DNA of 24,392 nucleotides from an uncultured Eggerthellaceae bacterium (lineage in GTDB: Bacteria > Actinomycetota > Coriobacteriia > Coriobacteriales > Eggerthellaceae): assembly GCA_910588205.1 (NCBI GenBank), contig CAJUQK010000017.1, positions 29,850-54,241 on the forward strand, written 5' to 3'. Each line of letters begins with the position of its first letter. Within the stretch, counting starts at the first letter, position 1. Made by a program: the position numbers and the translations under genes. Below the pieces are notes generated by a model. The model saw nothing but the letters and a program-made list of their open reading frames with translations, searched no databases and was not told the origin of the DNA. Positions 1 to 7,293 of this stretch are shown one piece after another.

Positions 1-2191
1 CCTCCGATTGGGGGATATCCAAGGTCTGGGAGAGTCCATAGGCCTGCTGTCCGTAGACGATGCCGAAATTGACCGCTTTGGCTCTACTGCGCAGCTCAGG
101 GGTCACCTGATCAGGAGCGATACCATTCACATGGGCAGCGGTGCTGGCATGGAAATCCTCCCCGGACCGGAACGCTTGGATGAGGTGCTCGTCGCCGGAG
201 AGATGAGCAAGCAGCCTCAGCTCTATCTGGGAATAATCCGCCGCCAAGAATACGCTTTCCTCATCCAGGGGAATGAAGCACTCTCGGATCTGACGACCGA
301 AATCGGTGCGCACGGGGATGTTCTGCAGGTTCGGATCAGAGGAAGAGAGCCTCCCGGTAGCGGTCACCGTCTCATGGAACACCGTATGCAACCTGCCGTC
401 CCCGGCTCGCATCTTCGGCAGGCTGTCTATGTAGGTGCCCTTGATCTTGGAGAGCTCGCGATAGGCCAGCACGTCCCGGGCCACGGCTTCGGTCTTCGCC
501 AGCTCCCGCAGCACACTGGCATCCGTGGAGTAGCCCCGAGAGTTCTTCTTGAGGGGCTTGAGCCCCATCACCTCGAAGAGTATCCGGGAGAGCTGCTTGG
601 GGGAGTCTATATTGAACTCCTCCCCCGCTGCCTGGTAGATGGAATCAGACAGCTGACTGAGACGTACCTGGGCATCCTCCCCCATGGCGCGCAAACGATC
701 CACATCGATGGACACCCCCGTCCGTTCCATGATGGTGAGCACGCTGACCAGAGGGAGGTCTATATCTCCGTAGACCTTCTCTGAGCCATCTTCTCGAAGG
801 GCCTCTTCCAGCTTCGGCTTCAGCAGACGGCAGGCTTCTGCTTGCAGAGACAGCGTCTCTTGGCCCTCCTCGGCCTCAGGGAATTCCCCTCCCAGAAAGC
901 TCAGGGCAAGCCCCTCGTAGGTATAGGAGCTCACCGTGGATTCCAGCACATACCCGGCCAAGGACAGGCTGAACCCTTGATGACCGAAGAGCTCATCAGG
1001 GCCCACCGTTGCCTCCTGGGAGGTGTCCGGCGGGAAGGAGAGCTGCAGCAAGCCCTTGAGATCGAGCACGGCGAAAGAGGCATGCCGGATGAGATAGGAT
1101 GCCGCCTCCCGGGAAGCAGCATCGTCCAGCAGCACATGGCTGCCTTCGAAAGCCAGAGCCATCTGGACGGTCTGGCCGAAGATGGTGTCGGTATCGCCCC
1201 GGGCGAAGGCCACGCCCACGCAAGCCCCCTGGGCGATAGCCTCATCCAGCTGACGCTGCCACGCCTGTGCATCCAAACGCTCACCCACATCCAGGGTGAT
1301 GGCAGAGGGGGCCGCCTGCTCATGGATGAGGCTTAAGACCCGCGCTAAGGGGCTTTTGAGCTGATAGCGGTCGAAGGCCTCCTGCACCTCTGCGGCTCCA
1401 TAAGCCGGGAAGGATGCCCCCTCGATATCCAAGGGGAAATCCAGGTCTCGCACGATGGTGGCTATCTGTCGGCTGAGATAGGCCATCTGCTCGTTCTCTT
1501 CCAGGTTCTGCCGCTGCTTGCCCTTAAGCTCGTCGATATGCTCATAGACCCCTTCGATGGAGCCGAATCGCTCCAGGAGCTTCGTCGCGCTCTTCGGGCC
1601 GATCCCTGGAACCCCCGGGATGTTGTCCGAGGAGTCCCCCATGAGCCCCAGGAAATCTGTGAACTGCTGAGGGGTCACGCCGTACTTCTCCATGACCTCG
1701 TCAGGACCGAAGACCACCACATCGGTGATGCCCTTCTTGGTGGTGACGATACGGGTGAGGTCTGTTGCTAGCTGACAAGCATCCTTATCCCCTGTGACCA
1801 GCAATGTCTGGAAACCGAGCTGTTCGTCCCGGGCGGCGATGGTACCCAAGATGTCATCCCCCTCCCAGCCCTTCACCTTCACCACTGGGATGCGCATAGC
1901 CTCAAGGAGCTCCTGGATGATAGGGAATTGGACGTGCAGCTCCTCATCCATCTTCGGTCGCTGGGCCTTGTATTCAGGCATCTCCGCCATGCGGAATTCC
2001 GGTTTGCCCGCGTCGAAGGCGCAGATCATCGCGTCTGGCTTCGTATCCTCAGCGAACTTGCAAAGCATCTGCAGGAATCCGAACACGGCGTTGGTGGGCG
2101 TGCCGTCCTGGGCGGACATGGGCGTCTGGATGGCGTGATAAGCCCGGTGCATGAGCGAATTGCCATCGATGACGGCTACGGTCTTGGGCAT
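1..2191 (-). CDS. polA: DNA polymerase I, 3' end cut by window edge
   Basis: DNA polymerase I fills gaps and removes RNA primers in repair and lagging-strand synthesis. About 730 residues are present from an ATG at 2191 with a purine-rich AGAGGGAG upstream; the last part of the palm domain is outside the window. The N-terminal 5'-3' nuclease (FEN-like) domain carries the helix-hairpin-helix stretch around GDSSDNIPGVPGIGPKSA. In the polymerase domain, motif A (DYSQIELR) and the O-helix motif B (RAKAVNFGIVYG) are intact; the Phe of NFG is the usual residue that discriminates against dideoxynucleotides. The central proofreading domain looks degenerate: where the family has FDTET it reads GVAFARGDTD, and the later exonuclease Asp positions are also lost, so 3'-5' exonuclease activity is not expected. 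It begins 24 bases after the glnR-like stop and is probably cotranscribed with glnA and glnR-like. Confidence 0.97.
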   Translation of the reverse strand, partial: MPKTVAVIDGNSLMHRAYHAIQTPMSAQDGTPTNAVFGFLQMLCKFAEDTKPDAMICAFDAGKPEFRMAEMPEYKAQRPKMDEELHVQFPIIQELLEAMRIPVVKVKGWEGDDILGTIAARDEQLGFQTLLVTGDKDACQLATDLTRIVTTKKGITDVVVFGPDEVMEKYGVTPQQFTDFLGLMGDSSDNIPGVPGIGPKSATKLLERFGSIEGVYEHIDELKGKQRQNLEENEQMAYLSRQIATIVRDLDFPLDIEGASFPAYGAAEVQEAFDRYQLKSPLARVLSLIHEQAAPSAITLDVGERLDAQAWQRQLDEAIAQGACVGVAFARGDTDTIFGQTVQMALAFEGSHVLLDDAASREAASYLIRHASFAVLDLKGLLQLSFPPDTSQEATVGPDELFGHQGFSLSLAGYVLESTVSSYTYEGLALSFLGGEFPEAEEGQETLSLQAEACRLLKPKLEEALREDGSEKVYGDIDLPLVSVLTIMERTGVSIDVDRLRAMGEDAQVRLSQLSDSIYQAAGEEFNIDSPKQLSRILFEVMGLKPLKKNSRGYSTDASVLRELAKTEAVARDVLAYRELSKIKGTYIDSLPKMRAGDGRLHTVFHETVTATGRLSSSDPNLQNIPVRTDFGRQIRECFIPLDEESVFLAADYSQIELRLLAHLSGDEHLIQAFRSGEDFHASTAAHVNGIAPDQVTPELRSRAKAVNFGIVYGQQAYGLSQTLDIPQSE

Positions 2192-2215
2192 CGTCTCCCT
2201 CTCTTCCCTGCGCGG

Positions 2216-2884
2216 TCAGGACCAGAGATAGCCCACGCCGCGTACCGTCTCCAAATGCTGGGCCAGCTCGGGCCCCAGCTTAGCGCGGACGCGACGCACA
2301 TGGACGTCCACGGTCCTGGATCCTCCATAGTAATCGAACCCCCACACCCGACGTAGGAGCGTATCGCGCGAATACGTGCGCCCAGGATGGGTGATGAGGA
2401 ACACGAGCAGAGCATATTCCAGATAGGTGAGATCAAGCGGCTCGCCGCCCACCTTGACCTGATAAGTAGCCAGATTCACCGTCATGGAGTCAACGACGAT
2501 GAAATCCGAAGCGCTGGATTCATTGCCGGGCCAAAGCAGCTGGCGGATGCGAGTGGCGCATTCTTCCTCGGAGGCGTCCGCCACCACGAAATCAGCTCGG
2601 GTCTGCACCGGCAGGCGGAAAGCAGCCAGATCAGCTTGATCCAAGATGACCAAGAGCGCAGCGGATTCCTCCTCTGCCAGCATCTCCTCCACGAACCCCA
2701 ACTGAGCGCTCACATCTCCTCGAGCCTCCAGGATGGCCAGATCGAAGGAGGGGTTGGCTTGGAGCAGCCGACGTGCTTGCTGGCACGATCCGGCCACCAC
2801 GGAGACATCCATGCTGCCCAAAACGCGCTTGAATCGCTGGGCGTTGTCCAGGGAGTCTGCCAGAAATATCACTGACTTGCGCAT
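2216..2884 (-). CDS. GlnR-like orphan OmpR/PhoB-family transcriptional regulator
   Basis: A 222-residue DNA-binding regulator. Residues about 1-120 form a receiver-like fold and 125-222 an OmpR/PhoB winged helix (LDLTYLEYALLVFL, HPGRTYSRDTLLRRVWG, the recognition-helix region TVDVHVRRVRAKLG, and a final VRGVGYLWS). Both halves resemble actinobacterial GlnR, the orphan nitrogen regulator. The phosphoacceptor Asp of ordinary receivers (Asp in the DGR motif of GlnR) is Glu53 here, in LEARGD, and the usual receiver Lys is not visible, so phosphorelay control by a histidine kinase is unlikely. No kinase gene is adjacent. The gene starts one base after the glutamine synthetase stop, which suggests translational coupling and a role in nitrogen assimilation. 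The family assignment is firm; the GlnR function is inferred from sequence likeness and position, so no symbol is given. Confidence 0.87.
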   Translation of the reverse strand: MRKSVIFLADSLDNAQRFKRVLGSMDVSVVAGSCQQARRLLQANPSFDLAILEARGDVSAQLGFVEEMLAEEESAALLVILDQADLAAFRLPVQTRADFVVADASEEECATRIRQLLWPGNESSASDFIVVDSMTVNLATYQVKVGGEPLDLTYLEYALLVFLITHPGRTYSRDTLLRRVWGFDYYGGSRTVDVHVRRVRAKLGPELAQHLETVRGVGYLWS

Positions 2885-2885
2885 C

Positions 2886-4217
2886 TTAGAGCACCGCCAA
2901 GAGCCGGTCAGTCTCCCACTGGGTGACGGTGGCTTGATAGCGTTTCCATTCCTCCGTCTTGGACCTGACCAGGAAGCTATGGGTATGTTCGCCCAGCGTC
3001 TCCTTCATGAGGCTACTGGCTGCGAACGCTTCGATGGCCTCTCCCAGATTCTGGGGCAGGATGCCGCAGCCATGGCAGCCGCCCACGGCCTGAGCCGCCT
3101 CGCAGGGTTCAGGCAAGGCCAAGGAGCGCTGGATCCCATCCAACCCCGCAGCCAAGAGGACAGCGAAGCTCAGATAGGGATTGCAAGCCACATCGGGGTT
3201 GCGCATCACCACCCGACAGGTCTCAGCACTGCCCGGACGATAGGCCGGAACGCGCATGATGGCCTCGCGGTTGGACCGCGTCCAGGCAACCTTCGTGGGG
3301 GCCAGCTCATCTGCAGTCAAGCGCTTATAGGAGTTGACGTATTGATTCGTGATGAGAGAGAGCTCGTTAGCGTGATCCAAGATGCCCGCCATGAACCCAT
3401 GAGCAATGGAGGAGAGCCCCCAGCCCTTGACATCGTCCGGTGCATAGAAGGCATTGTTGCCCTCTTCATCGAACAGGCTCATATGCACTTTCATGCCGCT
3501 TCCCGGCTGATCGTTCAGAGGCTTGGGCATGAAGGAGGCGAACACCCCGTGCTTGGCTGCTATCTCCTTCACCACCAGCTTGTAGGTCATGACCGAATCA
3601 GCCATGGCGAGGGCATCTGTAGCACGGAGGTCTATCTCATGTTGGGAGTTGCCCAGTTCATGATGGGAGTACTTCACGGGAATACCCATGCCCTCTAGCG
3701 TGAGCACCGTATCTCGACGCAGATCGGAGGCGTAATCCAGAGAAGTCAGGTCGAAGTAGCTGCCCACATCCAAGGTCTCAGCGCTGTTCGCATCCTTGAA
3801 ATAGAAGAACTCCAACTCCGCTCCCACCGTAGGCGAAAAGCCCGCATCAGCTGCCTTCGCTATCACGCGCTCCAAGATATAGCGGGGATCCCCATCGAAG
3901 GGCTGTCCATCCGGTAGCCTGATATCACAGAACATCCGAGCCACAGCATCGGTCTGAGGACGCCAGGGAAGCACCTGGAACGTAGATGGGTCAGGGAAGG
4001 CCAGCGCATCGGGTTCATCGGCATCGGTGAAGCCCTTGATGCAGCTGCTGTCGAAGGCCATACCCTCAGTAAAGGCATTCTCTATCTCTCCGGGTACCAC
4101 AGCGAATGATTTCATGGCCCCGAGCACATCGGTGAACCAGCATCGGATGAAATGCACATCCCGGCTCTCGATGTTCCTGCACACGAAATCCACCTGAGGA
4201 TTCACGCTCTCTGACAT
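2886..4217 (-). CDS. glnA: Glutamine synthetase, type I
   Basis: Makes glutamine from glutamate, ammonia and ATP in the cytoplasm. The 443-residue protein has the GSI layout: an N-terminal beta-grasp domain (RCWFTDVLGAMKSF), the metal/ATP motif GAELEFFYF, the PGSGMKVHMSL segment, the RVPAYRPGS arginine loop and VACNPYLSFAVLLAAG. Its length fits the alpha subtype. The adenylylation motif NLYDLP of the GSI-beta type is absent; in that region lie three cysteines (Cys372, Cys381, Cys384, GGCHGCG), which is unusual. The ATG at 4217 was chosen because GGAGG lies five bases upstream; an in-frame GTG at 4229 lacks a comparable ribosome site. It is the first gene of a probable glnA, glnR-like, polA unit. 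I found no convincing promoter in the 134 bases upstream. Confidence 0.95.
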   Translation of the reverse strand: MSESVNPQVDFVCRNIESRDVHFIRCWFTDVLGAMKSFAVVPGEIENAFTEGMAFDSSCIKGFTDADEPDALAFPDPSTFQVLPWRPQTDAVARMFCDIRLPDGQPFDGDPRYILERVIAKAADAGFSPTVGAELEFFYFKDANSAETLDVGSYFDLTSLDYASDLRRDTVLTLEGMGIPVKYSHHELGNSQHEIDLRATDALAMADSVMTYKLVVKEIAAKHGVFASFMPKPLNDQPGSGMKVHMSLFDEEGNNAFYAPDDVKGWGLSSIAHGFMAGILDHANELSLITNQYVNSYKRLTADELAPTKVAWTRSNREAIMRVPAYRPGSAETCRVVMRNPDVACNPYLSFAVLLAAGLDGIQRSLALPEPCEAAQAVGGCHGCGILPQNLGEAIEAFAASSLMKETLGEHTHSFLVRSKTEEWKRYQATVTQWETDRLLAVL

Positions 4218-4292
4218 CCATGCCTCCACTCTCCGATGACAGCAACCCCCTCAGCGCTGCCATGCCTTGCCCAAGAAAAGAGCCCCTCTAGC

Positions 4293-4324
4293 AGAAAGGG
4301 CAGCTGACCGGATGCCAGCTGCCC
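4293..4324 (-). terminator. Intrinsic terminator after rpmE
   Basis: A perfect 9-bp stem (GGGCAGCTG with CAGCTGCCC) and a 9-base loop, followed on the minus strand by TTTCT, lies 28 bases after the rpmE stop. It should end the rpmE transcript and separate it from glnA. Confidence 0.8.
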
Positions 4325-4351
4325 TGTCAAAGCGCTCTTAGATAAGGGCTC

Positions 4352-4822
4352 CTACTCCGCTGCCTCCGCTGTCTGGGCCTCTTCGGCTTGAGCTTCCTCT
4401 ACCTGGGCCTCAACTTCGGTAGCCTCAGCTTCAACGGCGGCATCTGCTGCCTGAGCCTCCGCCTCAGCGGCCTTCTTGGCAGCCGCTTCAGCATACTTGG
4501 CTGCACGCTCTTCCTTTTCCTTGGCTTTAGCTTCACGCTCAGCCTTCTTGGCTGCCTCGCGCTCGGCCACCTTGGCTGCGCGCTCAGCCTTTTTGGCTGC
4601 CTCGCGCTCGGCCACAGCGTCAGAAGCGGAACCGAACCTGTCAGCGAAGCGCTGGACACGACCGCCCGTATCAATGAGCTTCTGGGTACCCGTGTAGAAC
4701 GGATGGCACACATTGCAGATATCGATGCGCAGTTCAGACTTGGTGGAACGGGTCACGAATTCATTGCCACAGCTGCAACGGACCGTGCAATCCATGTAGT
4801 CCGGATGGATATCCTTCTTCAT
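4352..4822 (-). CDS. rpmE: 50S ribosomal protein L31, zinc type, with long C-terminal tail
   Basis: The first 70 or so residues are a standard L31 of the large ribosomal subunit, starting MKKDIHPDY and holding the zinc ligands as C-S-C and C-N-V-C, so this is the zinc-binding (C+) form. Standard L31 is about 65-85 residues; here an 85-residue tail follows. It is first a Lys/Arg/Glu/Ala-rich segment with a 15-residue repeat (AEREAAKKAERAAK-like), probably helical, then a very acidic Ala/Glu stretch ending AEAAE. Two consecutive ATGs are possible; the second (4822) gives the canonical N terminus and lies seven bases from AAGGAG, against four for the first. The gene is monocistronic, with its own extended -10 promoter, a leader hairpin and a terminator. 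The function of the tail is unknown. Confidence 0.93.
   Translation of the reverse strand: MKKDIHPDYMDCTVRCSCGNEFVTRSTKSELRIDICNVCHPFYTGTQKLIDTGGRVQRFADRFGSASDAVAEREAAKKAERAAKVAEREAAKKAEREAKAKEKEERAAKYAEAAAKKAAEAEAQAADAAVEAEATEVEAQVEEAQAEEAQTAEAAE
4548..4615. repeat. Tandem 45-bp repeat inside rpmE tail
   Basis: The 23-base string beginning TTGGCTGCCTCGCG occurs exactly at 4548-4570 and 4593-4615, one 45-bp period apart, encoding two copies of a 15-residue charged heptad-like unit. This suggests recent expansion of the low-complexity tail. Confidence 0.85.
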
Positions 4823-4843
4823 CATTCAACTCCTTGAGGTCAT

Positions 4844-4864
4844 GCCTTGGTTTCCGACCAAGGC
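4844..4864 (-). promoter_or_regulatory. rpmE: Hairpin in rpmE 5' leader
   Basis: An 8-bp perfect stem (GCCTTGGT with ACCAAGGC) and 5-base loop lies in the roughly 50-base leader of rpmE, just before its ribosome-binding site. It is followed by a five-codon mini reading frame (4843-4826, M-T-S-R-S, stop) that spans the AAGGAG and whose stop touches the first rpmE ATG. There is no U-run after the hairpin, so it is not an obvious dfx terminator. A translational control role is inference; L31 leader RNAs are known in several phyla. Confidence 0.5.
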
Positions 4865-4880
4865 TCAAACAAGCCGAACG

Positions 4881-4889
4881 ATGATACCA
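4881..4889 (-). promoter_or_regulatory. rpmE: Extended -10 promoter for rpmE
   Basis: The minus strand reads TGG-TATCAT, an extended -10 (TGn plus a TATAAT-like hexamer), placing the start of transcription near 4874, about 50 bases before rpmE. No clear -35 element is visible. The same TGnTATC pattern recurs before other operons in the window. Confidence 0.55.
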
Positions 4890-4893
4890 CAAA

Positions 4894-5274
4894 TCACAGG
4901 TCTGTCTTCCAGAGTCCGTGAAGGTTGCAGAACTCGTAGACCTCGCGCGGAGCCTCCCCTTCGCCAAGATAGAAATCAGTGGACGGAGCCTCTCCCGGCT
5001 TGAGCGGATGGATCTCATAGCCTGCATCCTTGACTAGGCAGATGAACTGAATATAGTGCTCCGGCTCCATGGGGTGGTCGATGCTGCCAATGTTCACGTG
5101 CACATGGTTGCCCTCTACGGTGACGGCAGGTACGTGCTTCTCCAGGGAAGCATCCACGGTGTCAGGAACGAGCTCTACCATAGGCTCCCCGCAGCAGACC
5201 AGCGGAACGCCAGAATCATAGGCCTTCACCGCTATGTTGCCGCAGTGCTCGCACTTATAGAACTTCACTTGCAT
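4894..5274 (-). CDS. dfx: Desulfoferrodoxin (superoxide reductase)
   Basis: Reduces superoxide to hydrogen peroxide without releasing oxygen, a typical oxygen defence of anaerobes; soluble and cytoplasmic. The 126-residue protein has both iron centres of the two-centre class. The desulforedoxin-like domain provides Cys8, Cys11, Cys27 and Cys28 (CEHC and VCCGEP). The neelaredoxin-like domain provides His47 (EKHVP), His67, His73, Cys116 and His119 (CNLHG), the four His and one Cys of the catalytic site, with the conserved Glu45-Lys46 pair beside it. Length and ligand spacing match the family. The start has a GGAAGGGG ribosome site. It appears to be transcribed alone from an extended -10 promoter after lgt; rpmE follows on the same strand with a separate promoter. 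Confidence 0.95.
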   Translation of the reverse strand: MQVKFYKCEHCGNIAVKAYDSGVPLVCCGEPMVELVPDTVDASLEKHVPAVTVEGNHVHVNIGSIDHPMEPEHYIQFICLVKDAGYEIHPLKPGEAPSTDFYLGEGEAPREVYEFCNLHGLWKTDL

Positions 5275-5325
5275 GGGATTCCCCTTCCTTCTTGGAACTA
5301 TGGTTGACTGCCATGCTAGGCTAAA

Positions 5326-5334
5326 ACGATACCA
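5326..5334 (-). promoter_or_regulatory. dfx: Extended -10 promoter for dfx
   Basis: The minus strand carries TGG-TATCGT about 45 bases upstream of the dfx start region, in the 113-base lgt-dfx gap. No good -35 hexamer sits 16-18 bases upstream, so it relies on the extended -10 likeness alone. Confidence 0.45.
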
Positions 5335-5387
5335 GAGACGAAGAGAACGCTTTTCCTGTCATGCTTTCGTTGCGCGCAGACGGGAAG

Positions 5388-6209
5388 TCACCGGACGCTC
5401 ACGCCCTCCTCGGGCAGCTGGCGGATATGCGCATAGGACAACAGCACTATCCCTACCACGACCAGAGGCACGGAGAGCACCATGCCCATGGTGAGCCAGT
5501 CTCCGAAGAGATACCCCAGCTGGGCGTCGGGTTGACGCACGAACTCTATGAGGATGCGGAAAAGACCATAGAGGATGAGGAAGATGCCTATGAAGGTCCC
5601 CCGAGACCGCGGTGGCACCTTGCGCGCCAGGATCAAAAGGACACTGAAGATGATAGCGCCCTCAAGAAGTGCTTCATAGAGCTGGGTGGGATGTCGGGGG
5701 ATATCCCCTGCTGCGCCACCGAAGACCACGCCCCAAGGAAGATCCGTAGGCGCACCCCAGAGCTCTCCATTCACGAAATTGGCCAACCGACCGAAGAAGA
5801 GCCCTACCGGAGCAGCGATAGCACCCAAGTCAGCCAAAGTAAGGTAGGGGATGCGCGTGAGCCTGGCTGCCGCCATACCGGCGATGAGCGCACCGATGAG
5901 CCCCCCGTGAAAGCTCATCCCCCCTTCATTGAAGGCGAATATCTTGAGAGGGTTCTCAAGGTAGGTGCCCTGGCCATAGAACAGGCAGTAACCCAGACGT
6001 GCGCCTAAGAGGATGCCTGCTATCACGCAGACCATGATGGTCAGGAGGGAATCCAGATCAACGGTGAGCTTCCAGTGGCGCGCCACCCGATAGATGATGA
6101 AGGCCGCCAAGAGGAAGCCTGTCAGATAGGCGATGCCATACCAGCGGATCACCAGAGGGCCCAAGCTGAGCGCGACCGGATCCAACGCCTGGTAGAGGTC
6201 ATTCAGCAT
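5388..6209 (-). CDS. lgt: Prolipoprotein diacylglyceryl transferase
   Basis: Transfers diacylglycerol from phosphatidylglycerol to the lipobox Cys of prolipoproteins, the first step of lipoprotein maturation, in the cytoplasmic membrane. The 273-residue protein has about seven hydrophobic helices and the family signatures: the early RWYGIAYLTGF, His101 in SFHGGLIGA, the Lgt signature GRLANFVNGELWG (140-152) and RHPTQLYEA. The ATG at 6209 gives the standard N terminus and lies 13 bases after the stop of the upstream zinc-ribbon gene, with GGTGAGGG over that stop. A longer frame from 6254 would overlap the neighbour by more than 30 bases and adds nothing conserved. Lgt and the zinc-ribbon gene are probably cotranscribed. 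Confidence 0.96.
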   Translation of the reverse strand: MLNDLYQALDPVALSLGPLVIRWYGIAYLTGFLLAAFIIYRVARHWKLTVDLDSLLTIMVCVIAGILLGARLGYCLFYGQGTYLENPLKIFAFNEGGMSFHGGLIGALIAGMAAARLTRIPYLTLADLGAIAAPVGLFFGRLANFVNGELWGAPTDLPWGVVFGGAAGDIPRHPTQLYEALLEGAIIFSVLLILARKVPPRSRGTFIGIFLILYGLFRILIEFVRQPDAQLGYLFGDWLTMGMVLSVPLVVVGIVLLSYAHIRQLPEEGVSVR

Positions 6210-6222
6210 GACGCTCAAGCCC

Positions 6223-6459
6223 TCACCGGAACAGGTCGTGCCCCATTCCCGCACCCAGCGCCTCGGCCGCCTGAGCGATAGAGGGCTCCAATTCCAAAGG
6301 GATGGGCTGAATGGAGGTCACCTTCGCCTGACAGCTGGGACATACGATGGTGAACAGCCCCATCTGAGGCTTCAGCACCATAAGAGAGGTGTATTCCAAA
6401 AGATTCAGATCCCGCGCACCGCAGGATGGGCAGATCATGATGTGATCGTAATTCGCCAT
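6223..6459 (-). CDS. Small zinc-ribbon protein, unknown function
   Basis: A 78-residue protein with two CPxC knuckles, CPSCG at 10-14 and CPSCQ at 40-44, 26 residues apart, the layout of a small zinc ribbon. Between them is a hydrophobic beta-like stretch (LLEYTSLMVL), and a short Pro/Glu/Ala tail follows with no transmembrane segment. The start is well supported: AAAGGAGG stands five bases before the ATG. It precedes lgt by 13 bases. I do not recognise a named family; a nucleic-acid or metal-binding role is possible but unproven. Confidence 0.8.
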   Translation of the reverse strand: MANYDHIMICPSCGARDLNLLEYTSLMVLKPQMGLFTIVCPSCQAKVTSIQPIPLELEPSIAQAAEALGAGMGHDLFR

Positions 6460-6549
6460 GATCTCCTCCTTTGCGGCAATTCGTCTCTGATGATTCTACC
6501 CGAGAAGAGAAAGCGCCTACGCACCCCATGGACTCATGTTCCCCTTCTG

Positions 6550-6840
6550 TCATAGAAGGAACCGGTTGGGGTTGCCCTGACGCCTGAACCCCTCGGGGCG
6601 GTCCTTGATATGAGGGCCATTGACCAAAAAGAACTCGCAGAACCGGCATATCTCCTTGACAGCCATATCGTAGTCCCGCTCAGGGTTCAAGAGCACCCCC
6701 AGATCCTCGCAGACCACATGAGTCTCGCGTAGGCAAGCAGCGAAACGGCAATCAGCCGGGCAGGGCTCACCAGGGATGTTATGGGGGCAGCGGCCAGCCA
6801 TCTCCTCATCGCAACCGCGCATCTCCCAACATGCTGTCAT
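6550..6840 (-). CDS. Cysteine-rich CW-motif protein, unknown function
   Basis: A 96-residue cytoplasmic protein with nine cysteines (4, 10, 18, 27, 31, 36, 44, 65, 68) and a leading ACWEMRGC that resembles the CW motif of small metal-binding proteins often seen in anaerobes. The Cys pattern (CPxxxPGEPCPADC, later CRFC) suggests a zinc or iron-sulfur site. There is no signal peptide. The start was set at 6840 because AAGGAGG lies seven bases upstream; the upstream extension of the frame reads across the hairpin at 6869-6898 and into the nfu 3' end and looks non-coding. It lies between an Nfu-type gene and a zinc-ribbon gene. The true cofactor and role are unknown. Confidence 0.8.
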   Translation of the reverse strand: MTACWEMRGCDEEMAGRCPHNIPGEPCPADCRFAACLRETHVVCEDLGVLLNPERDYDMAVKEICRFCEFFLVNGPHIKDRPEGFRRQGNPNRFLL

Positions 6841-6868
6841 CCAGATTCCTCCTTGGCTGCTCCATAGA

Positions 6869-6898
6869 GAAGACGCCTGCAGTGAAGCAGGCGTCTTC
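6869..6898 (-). terminator. Strong hairpin between nfu-like and CW-protein genes
   Basis: A perfect 12-bp stem (GAAGACGCCTGC with GCAGGCGTCTTC) and a 6-base loop lies 25 bases after the nfu stop. Only TCT follows on the minus strand, so termination may be partial and the downstream gene may be served by readthrough. Confidence 0.6.
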
Positions 6899-6922
6899 AA
6901 AAGAGCACGCGGCGGGCCTATC

Positions 6923-7171
6923 TTAAAGAGCAGCCATCGGGTCATCGGCCGGACGAACGGCCACTACGCCTTCGACGCGCTCCTTCAGGATGCGCTCGAT
7001 GCCATTGGCCAGGGTCATCTGGGACATAGGACAACCCTTGCAGGCACCCTGAAGCTCTACGTAGACCACACCGTCATCCGTTACATCCACCAGTGCCACG
7101 TCTCCGCCATCGGCCTGAAGAGAGGGGCGGACCGCGTCGAGCACCTCTTTGACCTGTTCTTTATCTACCAT
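6923..7171 (-). CDS. NifU C-terminal-domain (Nfu-type) Fe-S scaffold/carrier
   Basis: Carries iron-sulfur clusters to target proteins. The 82-residue protein is a stand-alone NifU C-terminal domain: an opening helix (EQVKEVLDAVRPSLQADGGDVALVDV), beta strands, and the cluster-binding CxxC in GACKGCPMSQMTLANGIE. Only this domain is present. The start at 7171 was chosen because GAGGAGG stands just upstream; the longer frame to 7312 reads through the extended -10 promoter and into the end of the LCP gene. It appears to be transcribed alone. With the CW protein, zinc ribbon and desulfoferrodoxin nearby, it sits in a metal and redox neighbourhood. Confidence 0.92.
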   Translation of the reverse strand: MVDKEQVKEVLDAVRPSLQADGGDVALVDVTDDGVVYVELQGACKGCPMSQMTLANGIERILKERVEGVVAVRPADDPMAAL

Positions 7172-7207
7172 GATGCCTCCTCGAAGATCAGCTTTGTATT
7201 TGCGAAG

Positions 7208-7216
7208 ATGATAGCA
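7208..7216 (-). promoter_or_regulatory. Extended -10 promoter for nfu-like gene
   Basis: The minus strand reads TGC-TATCAT 37 bases upstream of the start codon, predicting a leader of about 30 bases. The -35 region is weak. Confidence 0.55.
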
Positions 7217-7293
7217 CAGGCCCTCCGGGCTGAAGCGGCCGGGAGCATCTTCGCGAAACCCCCACGGCAACCCGCACGACAGCCCGAAGAGCA

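Noticed and set aside
2733..3698. 321-codon plus-strand frame opposite glnA
   Set aside because: It lies antisense to conserved glutamine synthetase and has no recognisable domain.
4325..4330. Perfect TTGACA on the minus strand before glnA
   Set aside because: No -10 hexamer follows at 15-19 bases and it sits beside the rpmE terminator stem.
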